The translations under genes were made by a program, and so were the position numbers. A stretch of DNA of 64,000 nucleotides, from positions 1-64,000 of the forward strand of contig NZ_JOFT01000008.1 in the NCBI RefSeq assembly GCF_000725805.1, in the 5' to 3' direction. Under the pieces are notes generated by a model, which saw nothing but the letters and a program-made list of their open reading frames with translations, made no database searches and was not told the DNA's origin. Source of the DNA: Streptomyces xanthophaeus (GTDB lineage: Bacteria > Actinomycetota > Actinomycetes > Streptomycetales > Streptomycetaceae). This document shows positions 10,440 through 19,671 of this stretch, one piece after another. Numbering within the stretch: the first letter of the stretch is position 1; every line of letters begins with the position of its first letter.

Positions 10440-11051
10440 TCAGGCCGGCGCCTGCATCCCCCGCACGATGCCCGAGACCGCCGCCCAGAGCTGGTCCTCC
10501 AGGTCGAACGGGGCGGTCGCCAGGGTCCACCGCAGCACCATGCCGTCGACGACCGAGAGCAGGGCCAGGGCCGCGGCGTCGGCGCGCGCGTACGAGGCGT
10601 CCCCGGCCGGCTCGGCCCCGTCCAACCGGAGCAGGAGCGTGCGCACTTGATCCAGGTAGCGGTCGTGGTGGGCCGAGTAGCAAGACCTGATGTCCGGGAT
10701 GGTCCGGGCGAGTGCGAGCAGTTCCAGGGCCAGGGGTGCGCGGTCGGGGTTCTTGGCGAGTTCGCGCGCGAATCCCCGGACGAGCTGTTCCAGCTGCTGC
10801 GCGGCGGACACGTCCTCGGCGAGTAGTTCGTCCATGGTGCGCGTCTCGGTGGCCAGCATGTGGTGCACCAGCGCGGTGGCGAGTTCTTCCTTGCTCTTGA
10901 AGTACCAGTAGAGCGCGCCCTTGCTCAGGCCCGATTCCTTGACGATGTCGTCCATGCGGGCGCCGTGGTAGCCCTGCCGGGCGAACACGGTGGCCGCCGC
11001 GGCCAGAATCTGTGCCCGGCGCGCCGCGCCGCGGTCGTCGTCCTGTGCCAT
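10440..11051 (-). CDS. TetR-family transcriptional repressor
   Basis: Regulator of 203 residues. The N-terminal helix-turn-helix is AAAATVFARQGYHGARMDDIVKESG (recognisable in its parts TVFARQGYHG and MDDIV), followed by LSKGALYWYFKSKEEL. The ligand-binding C-terminal domain is divergent, as is usual. It is divergent from the MMPL/MFS transporter genes with two palindromes between them, so it probably represses itself and the exporters until it binds the cluster product or an intermediate. Confidence 0.94.
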   Translation of the reverse strand: MAQDDDRGAARRAQILAAAATVFARQGYHGARMDDIVKESGLSKGALYWYFKSKEELATALVHHMLATETRTMDELLAEDVSAAQQLEQLVRGFARELAKNPDRAPLALELLALARTIPDIRSCYSAHHDRYLDQVRTLLLRLDGAEPAGDASYARADAAALALLSVVDGMVLRWTLATAPFDLEDQLWAAVSGIVRGMQAPA

Positions 11052-11129
11052 CCCGCTCCCATCTCCGCACCTCGGCTCGCCCAGATGAAAGCGGCCGTCA
11101 TTTTCACTCCGGTTCGCTCCAGACTACAA

Positions 11130-11186
11130 CTAGACCGGCTGGTCGGTCTAGCGCTATGGTGACTCGACCGACTGGTCAGTCGAGTC
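11130..11186. promoter_or_regulatory. Two TetR operator-like palindromes
   Basis: Palindrome 1 (11130-11151) has arms CTAGACCG and CGGTCTAG around GCTGGT. Palindrome 2 (11161-11186) has arms GACTCGAC and GTCGAGTC around a 10-nt centre. Both share the core ACCGRCTGGTCRGT, a common TetR-type site. They lie between the TetR start and the MMPL start, the second only 14 nt before the MMPL GTG. Confidence 0.8.
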
Positions 11187-11199
11187 TCTGGAGGAAGAC

Positions 11200-13578
11200 G
11201 TGGAACCCCAGTACGACCTGGAAGCGGCCGGCCCCCGGCCCCCGGCGCTCTACCGCCTGGGAGCCTGGTGCGCGCATCACGCATGGCGGGTGGTGGCGGT
11301 CTGGCTGCTCGTGCTCGTCGGGGCCGGATTATTGGTGCCGCGGTTCGCGGACAGCCTCACGGGCTCGTCACTGACCGTCACGGGGTCCGAGGCGGCGCGC
11401 GCCGAGCAGCTGATGCGGGACAAGTTCGACAGCGCCGTCACCGAGGACATCGTGGTCGTCTTCGACTCGGCGGAACGCTCCGTCCAGGACCCGGAGTTCC
11501 GCGAGGCCGTCCGGCGCGGTATCGCCGGACTCCGCGCACAGGACGGGGTCGCCCGTGTCGAGGACCCGTACGGAGCGGGCGGGGAAGCCCTGTTCTCGGC
11601 GGACGGGCACACCGCCCTCGTCCTCGCCGGACTCACCGGCGACGAACGCGACCGCCAGGCCGTGGCGCCCGAGCTCCAGAAGACCCTCGACCGTACGGCC
11701 GACGACGGGGTCGGCGTCCACCTCACCGGTTCGAGCGCCCTGAACGCGGCCGTCGTCGAGCAGGAGGACAAGGACCTGGCGCGCGCGGAGTCCATCGGAC
11801 TGCCGATCGCCCTGCTGGTCCTGCTGCTCGCCTTCGGCACCCTGGTGGCCGCGGGACTTCCCCTGCTGCTCGGCGTGGCCGCGCTGGTGACCGCCTTCGG
11901 CGCCCTGGGCGCGATCAGCTACTTCACGAGCTTCGACGTGTTCGTCCAAGCGGTCGTCACGATGCTGGGGCTCGCCCTCGGCATCGACTACTGCCTCTTC
12001 GTCGTCACCCGCCAGCGGGAGGAACTCGCCGCCCGCCCGGACCGGCCGATGGCCGAGACGGTCGGGCGCACCATGGCCACGGCGGGCAAGGCCGTCCTGT
12101 TCTCCGGTTCCACCGTGCTGATCTCGGTGGCCGGGCTGCTCCTCGTACGGGCGCCGGTCTTCCGGTCCATGGCCTGGGGCGTCATGGTGGCGGTGGCCGT
12201 GATGCTGGCCGTCGCGGTCACGCTGCTGCCGGCGCTGCTCGCCCTGCTCGGCAACCGGATCGACCGGCTGGCGGTCCCGGGCCTGCGCCGGACCGTGCGG
12301 CATCCCGATCCGGAGCATTCGGTCTGGGCCCGCTGGACCCGCGTCGTCATGCGCCGGCCCGCCGTCGTCGGAGGCATCACCCTGGCGGCCCTGCTGACCG
12401 CGGCAGCTCCGGTCCTCGGCCTGAAGCTCGGCTTCGACGTGGGGGCGAGCGCCGTGTCGGACGCGCCGGCCGGCATCGGGTACCGCCTGGTGGCCGAGAA
12501 GTTCGCCCCCGGGGCGGCGACCCCGGTCCAGATCGTGGTGGCCGATTCCGACGGTGAACTGGATGCGGCCTCGCTCGCGGCGATCGACCGGCTCAGCGGC
12601 CTGGTCGAGGGGAACGGCCAGGTCGCCGGGGTCGTGTCCCTGACGAAGGTGCTCAAGGAGAAGACGGGCCGCAGCGATGTGGAGGCGCTGGGTGAGCTGC
12701 GCTCCGCCGGCGGGCCGGGTGACCTCGACCGCCTGCTCAGCCCCTCGGGCGACATGAGCGTCATCACCGTCTTCCCGCGCAACGCACCGGATTCCGACGA
12801 GACCATCGACCTGGTCCGGTGGATCCGCGGTACGGCGGCCCCCGAGGCGGCCGGGGCCGCGGGCGGCCTCACCGTGGTGACCGGCGGACTGACCGCGCAG
12901 ACGATCGACGTGGCCTCGGAGATCGAGCGCGCCACGCCCTGGGTGCTCGCCTCGGTGCTGGGCCTTTCCTTCCTCCTGCTGCTCCTCGCCTTCCGCAGCC
13001 TGCTGCTCGCCGCGAGCGCCATCGTGATGAACCTGATCTCGGTGGGCGCCGCCTTCGGCCTGTTGACGTGGGTGTTCCAGGACGGGGCCGGGGCGTCCCT
13101 GCTGGACTTCACCAGCCGCGGGTTCATCCAGGCCTATCTGCCCCTGCTGACGTTCGTCGTGCTGTTCGGCCTGTCGATGGACTACGAGGTGTTCCTCATC
13201 TCCCGGATGAAGGAGGAATGGGACCGTACGCACGACAACGTCCGCGCCGTCACCGCGGGGGTCGTCCACACCGCCAAGGTCATCACCGCAGCTGCCGCGA
13301 TCATGGTGGTCGTCTTCGCAGCCTTCATGATCACTCGCGTGGTCGAGGTCAAGCAGATGGGATTCGCCCTCGCCGTCGCCGTCCTGGTCGACGCGACCCT
13401 GATCCGCATCGTGCTGGTCCCCGCGTTCATGCGTCTGGCCGGGCCCGCGAACTGGTGGCTGCCCCGGTGGCTCGACCGCGCCCTCCCGAAGATCGATCTG
13501 ACCGAGGGGCCGATCCCTGCGGCCCCGGCCGGTGCGGATCCCGCTCCGCGGACGACATCCACGACACCGGCGGGCTGA
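11200..13578 (+). CDS. MMPL/RND-family exporter
   Basis: Membrane transporter of 792 residues in the MmpL/ActII-3 group. It has two repeats: an N-terminal helix (WLLVLVGAGLLVPRF), a large extracellular domain, a helix bundle containing LGLALGIDYCLFVVTRQREEL, then a second loop and a bundle with LFGLSMDYEVFLISRMKEEW. The DY pairs in both bundles are the proton-relay residues of the family. These proteins export lipids or lipid-like metabolites, consistent with a lipopolyketide product. GTG 11200 follows a strong GGAGGAAG site. Confidence 0.95.
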   Translation: MEPQYDLEAAGPRPPALYRLGAWCAHHAWRVVAVWLLVLVGAGLLVPRFADSLTGSSLTVTGSEAARAEQLMRDKFDSAVTEDIVVVFDSAERSVQDPEFREAVRRGIAGLRAQDGVARVEDPYGAGGEALFSADGHTALVLAGLTGDERDRQAVAPELQKTLDRTADDGVGVHLTGSSALNAAVVEQEDKDLARAESIGLPIALLVLLLAFGTLVAAGLPLLLGVAALVTAFGALGAISYFTSFDVFVQAVVTMLGLALGIDYCLFVVTRQREELAARPDRPMAETVGRTMATAGKAVLFSGSTVLISVAGLLLVRAPVFRSMAWGVMVAVAVMLAVAVTLLPALLALLGNRIDRLAVPGLRRTVRHPDPEHSVWARWTRVVMRRPAVVGGITLAALLTAAAPVLGLKLGFDVGASAVSDAPAGIGYRLVAEKFAPGAATPVQIVVADSDGELDAASLAAIDRLSGLVEGNGQVAGVVSLTKVLKEKTGRSDVEALGELRSAGGPGDLDRLLSPSGDMSVITVFPRNAPDSDETIDLVRWIRGTAAPEAAGAAGGLTVVTGGLTAQTIDVASEIERATPWVLASVLGLSFLLLLLAFRSLLLAASAIVMNLISVGAAFGLLTWVFQDGAGASLLDFTSRGFIQAYLPLLTFVVLFGLSMDYEVFLISRMKEEWDRTHDNVRAVTAGVVHTAKVITAAAAIMVVVFAAFMITRVVEVKQMGFALAVAVLVDATLIRIVLVPAFMRLAGPANWWLPRWLDRALPKIDLTEGPIPAAPAGADPAPRTTSTTPAG

Positions 13579-13664
13579 TTCCGCACCGCCTCCATCCACC
13601 TCCGCATCCGCCTCCGCATCCGCACCCGCGGACGGGCGGATCCAAGCACGGGAAAGGAGCACTG

Positions 13665-15230
13665 ATGACGGTCCCCCGTACGCCGCTGCAGCGCTGGCTG
13701 GGCCTGACGGCCCTGGTCTTCGGGCTGCTGATCATCGGGTTGGACGCGACGATCCTCACGGTCGCGCTGCCCACCCTCGCCGTGGAACTCGAAGCGACCA
13801 CGACCGAGTTGCAGTGGTTCACCGACGCGTACACCCTCCCCTTCGCCGCCCTGCTGCTGCCCCTGGGCGTACTCGGTGACAAGCTCGGCCGCAGGCTGGT
13901 CCTCAGCGGCGGTCTGCTCGTCTTCGCCGCGGGCTCGGTCCTCGCCCTGTTCGTGGACACCTCGGGCGGACTGGTGCTCTCCCGCGTCGCCATGGGCGCC
14001 GGGGCCGCTGCCGTCGCCCCGCTGGCCCTGGCCATCGTGCCCCTGCTCTTCCCGCCCGCCGAACGTTCGCGTGCGGTCGCCGTGGCGACCGCCGGCTTCG
14101 CCCTGGGGCTGCCGCTCGGCCCCCTCGTCGGGGGCTGGCTGCTCAACTCCTTCTGGTGGGGCTCGATCTTCCTGATCAACATCCCCATCGTCGCGGTCGC
14201 CCTGGTGGGCACCTGGCTGTTCGTCCCGGAAACCCGGGACCCGCAGGCCAGGCGACTGGACCTGGTCGGCTCCGCGCTCTCCCTCGCCGGCATCTCGGCG
14301 TTCGTGTACGGCGTGATCGAGGCCCCCAACCGGGGCTGGGGCGACCCTGCGGTACTCGTCACCCTGCTGGGCGGGATCGCCTTGATCGGTGTCCTGCTCC
14401 TGTGGCTGCGCCGGGCGGCCCATCCGCTCGTCGACCTCTCGTTGTTCCGGGACGCCCGTTTCGCCTGGGCGACCGCCACGGTCTCCCTCGTCATGTTCAT
14501 CCTGCTGGGCGTGCTGTTCGTCGTGCCCCAGTACCTCCAGCAGGTCCAGGGCCACGACGCGATGGCGACGGGCATCCGTCTCCTGCCCCTGATCGGGGCT
14601 CTGCTGGTCGCAACCGTCGCGGGCGAGAAGCTCGTCGCGCGGTTCGGCACCAAGGCCGTGGTCGCCACCGGCATGCTGCTGTGGACGGTCGGCCTGCTCC
14701 ACCTGGCGGGGCTCACGGCCGACAGCGGGTACGAGATGACCGCGATCGCGCTGGCCGTCGTGGGCGCCGCGCTGGGCCTGACCCTTCCGACCACGCTCGA
14801 CACGATCCTCGGCACGCTGCCCCCGGAGCGGGTCGGTGCGGGCTCCGCGCTCGCGAACACCTGTCGTCAGATCGGGGCTGCGGTGGGCGTCGCGGTCCTC
14901 GGCAGCACCTTGAACTCCGTCTACCGCGACCGGCTGGAGGAGGACGCGCCCGCGCAGCTCACCGGCAAGGCGCTGGATGCGGCGCTCGACAACATCGCGG
15001 GCGCGGAAGCGGCGGCCGCCCGGCTCCCCGGCGCGGAGGGCGTGCAGGTGCTGGACGCGGCCAGGAACGCGTTCGTCTCCGGGATGTCCGCGACCGCTCT
15101 GGTGTGCGCCGTGGTCGCGGCGGCCACGGCGGTGATGGTGGTCGCGCTGCTGCCGGCCCGGGGCCGCAGCAGTGCCGAGGCCGGTACGCCGCCGTCGCAG
15201 CCGGACGGGGCCGCAAGCGCCCAGGTGTGA
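13665..15230 (+). CDS. MFS drug exporter, DHA2 (14-TM) family
   Basis: Multidrug/antibiotic exporter of 521 residues. Motif C-like LDATILTVALPTLA is in helix 1, followed by LQWFTDAYTLPFAALLLPLG and DKLGRRLVLSG (motif A). About 14 hydrophobic helices end near residue 495. GGAAAGGAG precedes the ATG. It is 86 nt after the MMPL gene, so probably in the same TetR-controlled unit. It gives self-resistance or export of the cluster product; specificity is unknown. Confidence 0.95.
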   Translation: MTVPRTPLQRWLGLTALVFGLLIIGLDATILTVALPTLAVELEATTTELQWFTDAYTLPFAALLLPLGVLGDKLGRRLVLSGGLLVFAAGSVLALFVDTSGGLVLSRVAMGAGAAAVAPLALAIVPLLFPPAERSRAVAVATAGFALGLPLGPLVGGWLLNSFWWGSIFLINIPIVAVALVGTWLFVPETRDPQARRLDLVGSALSLAGISAFVYGVIEAPNRGWGDPAVLVTLLGGIALIGVLLLWLRRAAHPLVDLSLFRDARFAWATATVSLVMFILLGVLFVVPQYLQQVQGHDAMATGIRLLPLIGALLVATVAGEKLVARFGTKAVVATGMLLWTVGLLHLAGLTADSGYEMTAIALAVVGAALGLTLPTTLDTILGTLPPERVGAGSALANTCRQIGAAVGVAVLGSTLNSVYRDRLEEDAPAQLTGKALDAALDNIAGAEAAAARLPGAEGVQVLDAARNAFVSGMSATALVCAVVAAATAVMVVALLPARGRSSAEAGTPPSQPDGAASAQV

Positions 15231-15250
15231 ACGAGCCGGGGCGCACGACG

Positions 15251-15292
15251 CCGGGGCCGGTCCTCGCTCTGCGGAGCGGGGACCGGCCCCGG
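15251..15292. terminator. Bidirectional hairpin terminator
   Basis: A 13-bp perfect stem, CCGGGGCCGGTCC with GGACCGGCCCCGG, continues through a G-T pair and five more pairs to a TGCG loop. It lies between the convergent MFS and P450 genes and has no U-tract, as is common in Streptomyces. Confidence 0.88.
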
Positions 15293-15321
15293 CGGGACGG
15301 GCCTTGGTGCGGGGGCGCCGG

Positions 15322-16722
15322 TCAGCGGTGGCTGACCCGGGCCCGGATGCCCGGACTGGGCCTCAGGTTGACCAGGAGTTCGGGGCGGACCTCCGAACCC
15401 TGCGGGAGGAGTTCGACTTCGAGCCGCTGAGCCAGCAGAGCGGTCAGCAGGTGGCCTTCCATCAGGGCGAGATGACTGCCCGGGCACACGTTGGAGCCCG
15501 TGCCGAAGGGCAGGTAGGCCCCCTTCGGCAGGGCCTTCTCCCGTTCCCGGGAGAAGCGCTCGGGGTCGAAGCGCTCAGGGTCGGGGAAGACCTCCTCCCG
15601 CCGGTGCAGGCTGTAGGCGCTGATGAAGACCATGGTTCCCGAGGCCACGGCGCAGCCGCCGACCGTGGTGTCCCGGATCGCCTGCCGCGGGATGACCGCG
15701 GCCGGCGGGTAGAGCCGCATGGCTTCCTTGAAGACCTGCAGGCAGTAGGGCAGCCGCGCGAGGTCATCGTGGCGGATGGTCCGGCGTCCCAGCTCGGCGT
15801 CGACCTCGGCGCGTACCCGTTCCAGGACCTCGGGATGGCGGGCGAGCAGGTAGAGCGTCCACGCCTGGGCGTCCGCCGAGGTCTCCTGGGCCGCTCCCCA
15901 TGCCGTCAGCACCTCGTCGAGGAGCAGGGCGTCGGGCATGGTCCCGCCGTCCGCGTACCGGGCGGCCATCAGGTCCCCGAGGACGTCCTCGGGTGCGGCG
16001 CCGCCCTCGGCCCTGCGTTCGCGGATGAATCCGGCGATCCAGCCGCGGAACATGGCGATGTTGCGCCTGGCCCGCAGGTTCCTGGGCGTGGGCACCCACA
16101 TGGGGAGCGCCAGGACGCTGGTGATGGCGTGCATCTCCCATTCGAACGCCTCGGTGATGGCGCGGGCCATCCCCTTGTTGTCCCGGGTCGAGGTGCTGAA
16201 GAGCAGTCGGGTGACGATGTCCATCGTGAGTGCGTTCATCTCGGTCACCAGGTCGACGTCCGCCCCGTCCCGCCAGCGCGCAACGGCCCGTTCGGCCTCG
16301 GCGACGATGGCGTCGACGTGCTTGGGTATCCGCCTCGGTGAGAAGTGCGGTACGACGAGCCGCCGTTGGCGCTGGTGCAGATCGCCTTCGCTGGTCAGCA
16401 GGCCGTTGCCCATCAGCGGGGTGAGGGCGCGGGTCTGGCGCCGGCCGCGGCCGAAGTCGGCCGCGGAGTCGATCAGTACCTCCCTGGCCGTATCGGCGGA
16501 CGACACCACGATGGCGGGGCTGGTGCCGATACGGAATCCGCTCACGCCGCGGGGAGCGTCGGCGAACGAGTGGAGCGCGGCGATGGTGTCCCGGCGGATC
16601 TCCCGGGCGTGTCCCAGCAGCCGGGTGCCGCCCGGGGCTTCGGGCGGGGGCTGGGCGGCCGGAGGGTGCTGCGTGCGGGTGCTCGTTGCGCTGGTCGTAC
16701 CGCTGCTCGTACTGCTGCTCAT
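15322..16722 (-). CDS. Cytochrome P450
   Basis: P450 monooxygenase of 466 residues. The heme-Cys loop is PFGTGSNVCPGSHLALMEG, the K-helix EXXR is KEAMR, and the I-helix reads WGAAQETSADAQA, with Ser for the usual second Thr in AGxxT. The C-terminal placement of WTLYLLARHPEVLERVRAE and PDPERFDPERF is standard. It overlaps the desaturase stop by ATGA and is last in the operon. Tailoring hydroxylation or desaturation of the alkyl chain is the likely role; needed redox partners are not in the window. Confidence 0.95.
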   Translation of the reverse strand: MSSSTSSGTTSATSTRTQHPPAAQPPPEAPGGTRLLGHAREIRRDTIAALHSFADAPRGVSGFRIGTSPAIVVSSADTAREVLIDSAADFGRGRRQTRALTPLMGNGLLTSEGDLHQRQRRLVVPHFSPRRIPKHVDAIVAEAERAVARWRDGADVDLVTEMNALTMDIVTRLLFSTSTRDNKGMARAITEAFEWEMHAITSVLALPMWVPTPRNLRARRNIAMFRGWIAGFIRERRAEGGAAPEDVLGDLMAARYADGGTMPDALLLDEVLTAWGAAQETSADAQAWTLYLLARHPEVLERVRAEVDAELGRRTIRHDDLARLPYCLQVFKEAMRLYPPAAVIPRQAIRDTTVGGCAVASGTMVFISAYSLHRREEVFPDPERFDPERFSREREKALPKGAYLPFGTGSNVCPGSHLALMEGHLLTALLAQRLEVELLPQGSEVRPELLVNLRPSPGIRARVSHR

Positions 16723-17861
16723 GCCGCTGATCCCTCCGCCGGTGCGGCGGGCCGGGTGCGCTCCAGCAGGGTCCCGGCCCTTTGGTGTGCCCGGCACTCG
16801 CGCCACAGCCTGCCCAGCGAGGCCGCGAGGCCCCGGCTCTCCGTGAGGCGGTACGCCGAGTCGGCGGGCAGGCCGGCGACCAGGCGGGCGTGCGCCGTCG
16901 GGTAGTTGTGGTAGGGCAGGCCCGGCATCAGGTGGTGCAGGGCGTGCAGTCGCAGGCCCACGGGGGCCCACAGCTCGCCCAGGGCGCGCGAGCGGGGGTG
17001 ATTGACGGTGTCCATCATCTGCTCGACGATGCTCATCTCCTCCTCGTCACCGATGTACCGGTGTGCGGCCAGCAGCCGGAGGGAGTTGACGAAGGCGACC
17101 GTGGCGAACAGGGCGTACCACTGCACCAGTCGGCCGATCGGTACGGTCCCGGTCGCGAGCAGGGCGGCCACGGCCATCACCCAGGCCATGCAGGCGGCCT
17201 CCTGGAGGCGCCAGTTCCACTTCTCCTCCGGAGTGGGCTGCCTGCCCCGGTAGTCGATGTCGATCTTGAGAGCGGACAGGTTGCGGTAGAGGTAGAACCG
17301 CAGTTTCGGAACGAACCAGGACAGCGGTGTGACGATCCCGAAGCGGTAGGGGCCGAACAGCGGCACGATCAGCGGGGTGATCAGGATTCCCACGACGTTC
17401 GCCGGCGCCATGCGGGCCAATGGCAGGTATTCGGCGTCCTGGCGCGTGCCGTACAGCTTGCGGTTGTGGTGCTCGCCATGGCATTCGTACATGAAGACCG
17501 GGACCATCATGGGGATCCCGAACAGCAGGTTCCACCCCTTGCGGAACGGGCCGAACGACTGTTTCCCGCGGAAGTGGGCGATCTCGTGGATGAACGCGAA
17601 GCACCGGTACGCCGCCAGCACCGAGACCACGAAGGCGAGTGCTCCCGCCACGGTGAGCCCGCCCAGCGGGCCGACCGCCCAGAAGGCGAGGGCTCCGACG
17701 GCGGCGGAGAGCAGGAAGTCGCTCCAGTACACGGCGATCCGGGGCTTGAAGAGGCCGGTCAGCAGATCGTGGGCCTCCTTCACGGAGAAGCGGCGCATCG
17801 CGCGTTCGAGTTCCGGCTCCCAGGGGATGGCCACGCGTGCGGTCCCGTCGGCTGCCGTCAC
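16719..17861 (-). CDS. Membrane fatty-acid desaturase/hydroxylase (diiron)
   Basis: Integral membrane diiron enzyme of 380 residues. The three His boxes are HEIAH, HGEHH and HALHH, with additional YHN and four or more hydrophobic helices (residues about 45-95 and 175-270). It probably introduces a double or triple bond, or an OH, into the ACP- or amine-bound alkyl chain. GTG 17861 overlaps the flavoprotein stop (GTGA), which fixes the start; a longer open frame upstream is a shadow. It works next to the P450 and flavoprotein. Confidence 0.92.
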   Translation of the reverse strand: MTAADGTARVAIPWEPELERAMRRFSVKEAHDLLTGLFKPRIAVYWSDFLLSAAVGALAFWAVGPLGGLTVAGALAFVVSVLAAYRCFAFIHEIAHFRGKQSFGPFRKGWNLLFGIPMMVPVFMYECHGEHHNRKLYGTRQDAEYLPLARMAPANVVGILITPLIVPLFGPYRFGIVTPLSWFVPKLRFYLYRNLSALKIDIDYRGRQPTPEEKWNWRLQEAACMAWVMAVAALLATGTVPIGRLVQWYALFATVAFVNSLRLLAAHRYIGDEEEMSIVEQMMDTVNHPRSRALGELWAPVGLRLHALHHLMPGLPYHNYPTAHARLVAGLPADSAYRLTESRGLAASLGRLWRECRAHQRAGTLLERTRPAAPAEGSAA

Positions 17862-19660
17862 GACGCGTCCTTCCCGTTCTTGCGCCGCCGCAGGGCCAGC
17901 CGCACCTTGCGGATCCGGGTGTCGACGATGTCCAGGAGCGTGCCGACGGTGGTCAGGGTGACGAGCATCGGACCGGATCCGGCCATGATCACAGGGCGGT
18001 TCTCGTTGCCGGTCACCTTCATGAACTCCGGCTCCTTGATGGCCGGGAGGGTCAGGTCGGCGCGCTGGAGCCGGTGGACGTAGGGCAGTCGCCAGATGCC
18101 GGGGAGGGCCGCGTGCGCGCGCAGCCCGGCCTTGGTGGGCGGCAGCCGGACGTCGTTGTCGAGCCGCCACAGGGCGCGCCGCTCCAGGCTCGTGTGCCAC
18201 TTCTCGACCAGGCCGGCCACCCGGTGCGGGTCCAGGTGGTGCCAGGGCGCGGACTGCGACAGGAACAGCCTGCGTTCGAGCCCCGCTCGCAGGTCGGCGA
18301 GCTCGACCGTCTCCTCGTCGGTGCGCCCGCCCGTCTCCGTCAGCCAGCGGGAGACCCGGAAGCGGCCCAGGAGCGCCGCCCCGAAGATCATGTAGTCGAG
18401 CATGTGGTCGAGGATGAAGAAGCGGCTGTCGGCGATCGCGGGTCCGTACTTCGAGCGGACCATGGAGCGCATGATCCGCCAGTCGGCGGTCGCCGCGCGG
18501 TTCACGTGGTCCAGGTAGTCGAGGTCCAGCCGGCCCTGGCGGACGTCGCGCTGGGCGATGTTGGCGATGTGCCAGGAGGTGGACATGGACAGGGAGATGC
18601 CCTGGCTGTAGAAGGCGTCGATGATCGACGAGGCGTCGCCGACCATGGCGTAGCGCTTGGGCGACACGAAGGTGTTCGTCATGTTCTGGACGTCGCGGTA
18701 CGCGCTGAACTCCAGGACGTCGTCCTCCCGCAGCCAGTCCAGCATCGGATAGCGGCGCAGGATCTTCCAGAAGACGTCACGGGCGTTGCCGTCCTCGGGC
18801 GGCCTGCCCCGGTCGTAGGTCACGCCGACGCTGATGCGGTCGCCGTTCAGCCGGATCAGCCAGATCCAGTAGCCGTCGCCCCACAAGTGGAGGGTGTTGC
18901 GGTCGCGGTGGGCGACGTCGCCGTCCGGGAAGGAGAAGTTCCAGCGCTCGTCGAAGGTTTCGTCTGAGCAGTTGGCGAACTGGGCCCAGACCGCGGTGGT
19001 GCTGAACCCGTCGTCGAGGGGGATGTCGTGACCGAAGCGACGGGCCAGCAGCCGGCTGCGGCCGGTGCAGTCCACCATCCAGCGGGCCGCGATCTCCCCG
19101 CTCTCCTTCTTGTTGCGGGAGGACCAGTGCAGGACGTGGTCGTTGTCCTCGTCGCCGAGCTCGATGTCGCGGACCAGTCCGCGGTCGAGGAAGGTCAGTC
19201 CCTCGATGCTGCGGACGCGTTCGCGCAGCGCCTCCTCGATCTCCGGGCGGACGATCTGGGAGTCCTTGAACATCGTGCGGTAGAACAGCGGGTTCTTGAT
19301 CTTCTCGATCCAGCGCGGGGGGAGATCGCTCTCGAATCCCCACTCGGACACCGACTCGTCGAAGCTCGTACGGCCCTCCAGGCCGTGCGCCATCCAGAAG
19401 CCCTCCTTGCCGAAGGACTTCTCCAGCGGCTCGTCCAGCTCGCCGATGGCGCGCAGGAAGGCGTTGGAGAACACCAGCAGGGACTCGCCGACCTTGTAGC
19501 TGGCGAGCTGCTTCTCGGTGGGCTGGTCGACGCAGACGACGGTCAGGCCCCGCTTGGCGAGGGCGATGGCGTTGATGAGGCCGACGATGCCGGAACCCAT
19601 GACGCACACATCGGCGCGGATGCGCTCGGAACTGGGGACTGCCTCTTCGGGTGTGGGCAC
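17858..19660 (-). CDS. Flavin-dependent oxidoreductase, tryptophan-halogenase family
   Basis: FAD enzyme of 600 residues. The dinucleotide motif is GSGIVG near residue 22. KVGESL follows, then WGDGYWIWLIRL (a WxW-I segment as in flavin halogenases) and the FAD-ribityl motif VGDASSIIDAFYSQG. The C-terminus has a hydrophobic segment (MLVTLTTVGTLLDIV) followed by a basic tail, suggesting membrane contact. The catalytic lysine of true halogenases cannot be assigned by eye. It could be a halogenase, an epoxidase or a saturated-chain oxidase acting on carrier-bound lipid. AGGAGGA precedes GTG 19660. Confidence 0.8.
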   Translation of the reverse strand: MPTPEEAVPSSERIRADVCVMGSGIVGLINAIALAKRGLTVVCVDQPTEKQLASYKVGESLLVFSNAFLRAIGELDEPLEKSFGKEGFWMAHGLEGRTSFDESVSEWGFESDLPPRWIEKIKNPLFYRTMFKDSQIVRPEIEEALRERVRSIEGLTFLDRGLVRDIELGDEDNDHVLHWSSRNKKESGEIAARWMVDCTGRSRLLARRFGHDIPLDDGFSTTAVWAQFANCSDETFDERWNFSFPDGDVAHRDRNTLHLWGDGYWIWLIRLNGDRISVGVTYDRGRPPEDGNARDVFWKILRRYPMLDWLREDDVLEFSAYRDVQNMTNTFVSPKRYAMVGDASSIIDAFYSQGISLSMSTSWHIANIAQRDVRQGRLDLDYLDHVNRAATADWRIMRSMVRSKYGPAIADSRFFILDHMLDYMIFGAALLGRFRVSRWLTETGGRTDEETVELADLRAGLERRLFLSQSAPWHHLDPHRVAGLVEKWHTSLERRALWRLDNDVRLPPTKAGLRAHAALPGIWRLPYVHRLQRADLTLPAIKEPEFMKVTGNENRPVIMAGSGPMLVTLTTVGTLLDIVDTRIRKVRLALRRRKNGKDAS

Positions 19661-19671
19661 CGGATCTCCTC

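Noticed and set aside
11368..14860. Minus-strand frames opposite the MMPL and MFS genes
   Set aside because: Shadows; repetitive Arg/Asp/Gly translations and no ribosome sites.
16719..18200. Longer desaturase open frame beginning at 18200
   Set aside because: The first part overlaps the flavoprotein coding region; the GTGA overlap at 17861-17858 marks the true start.
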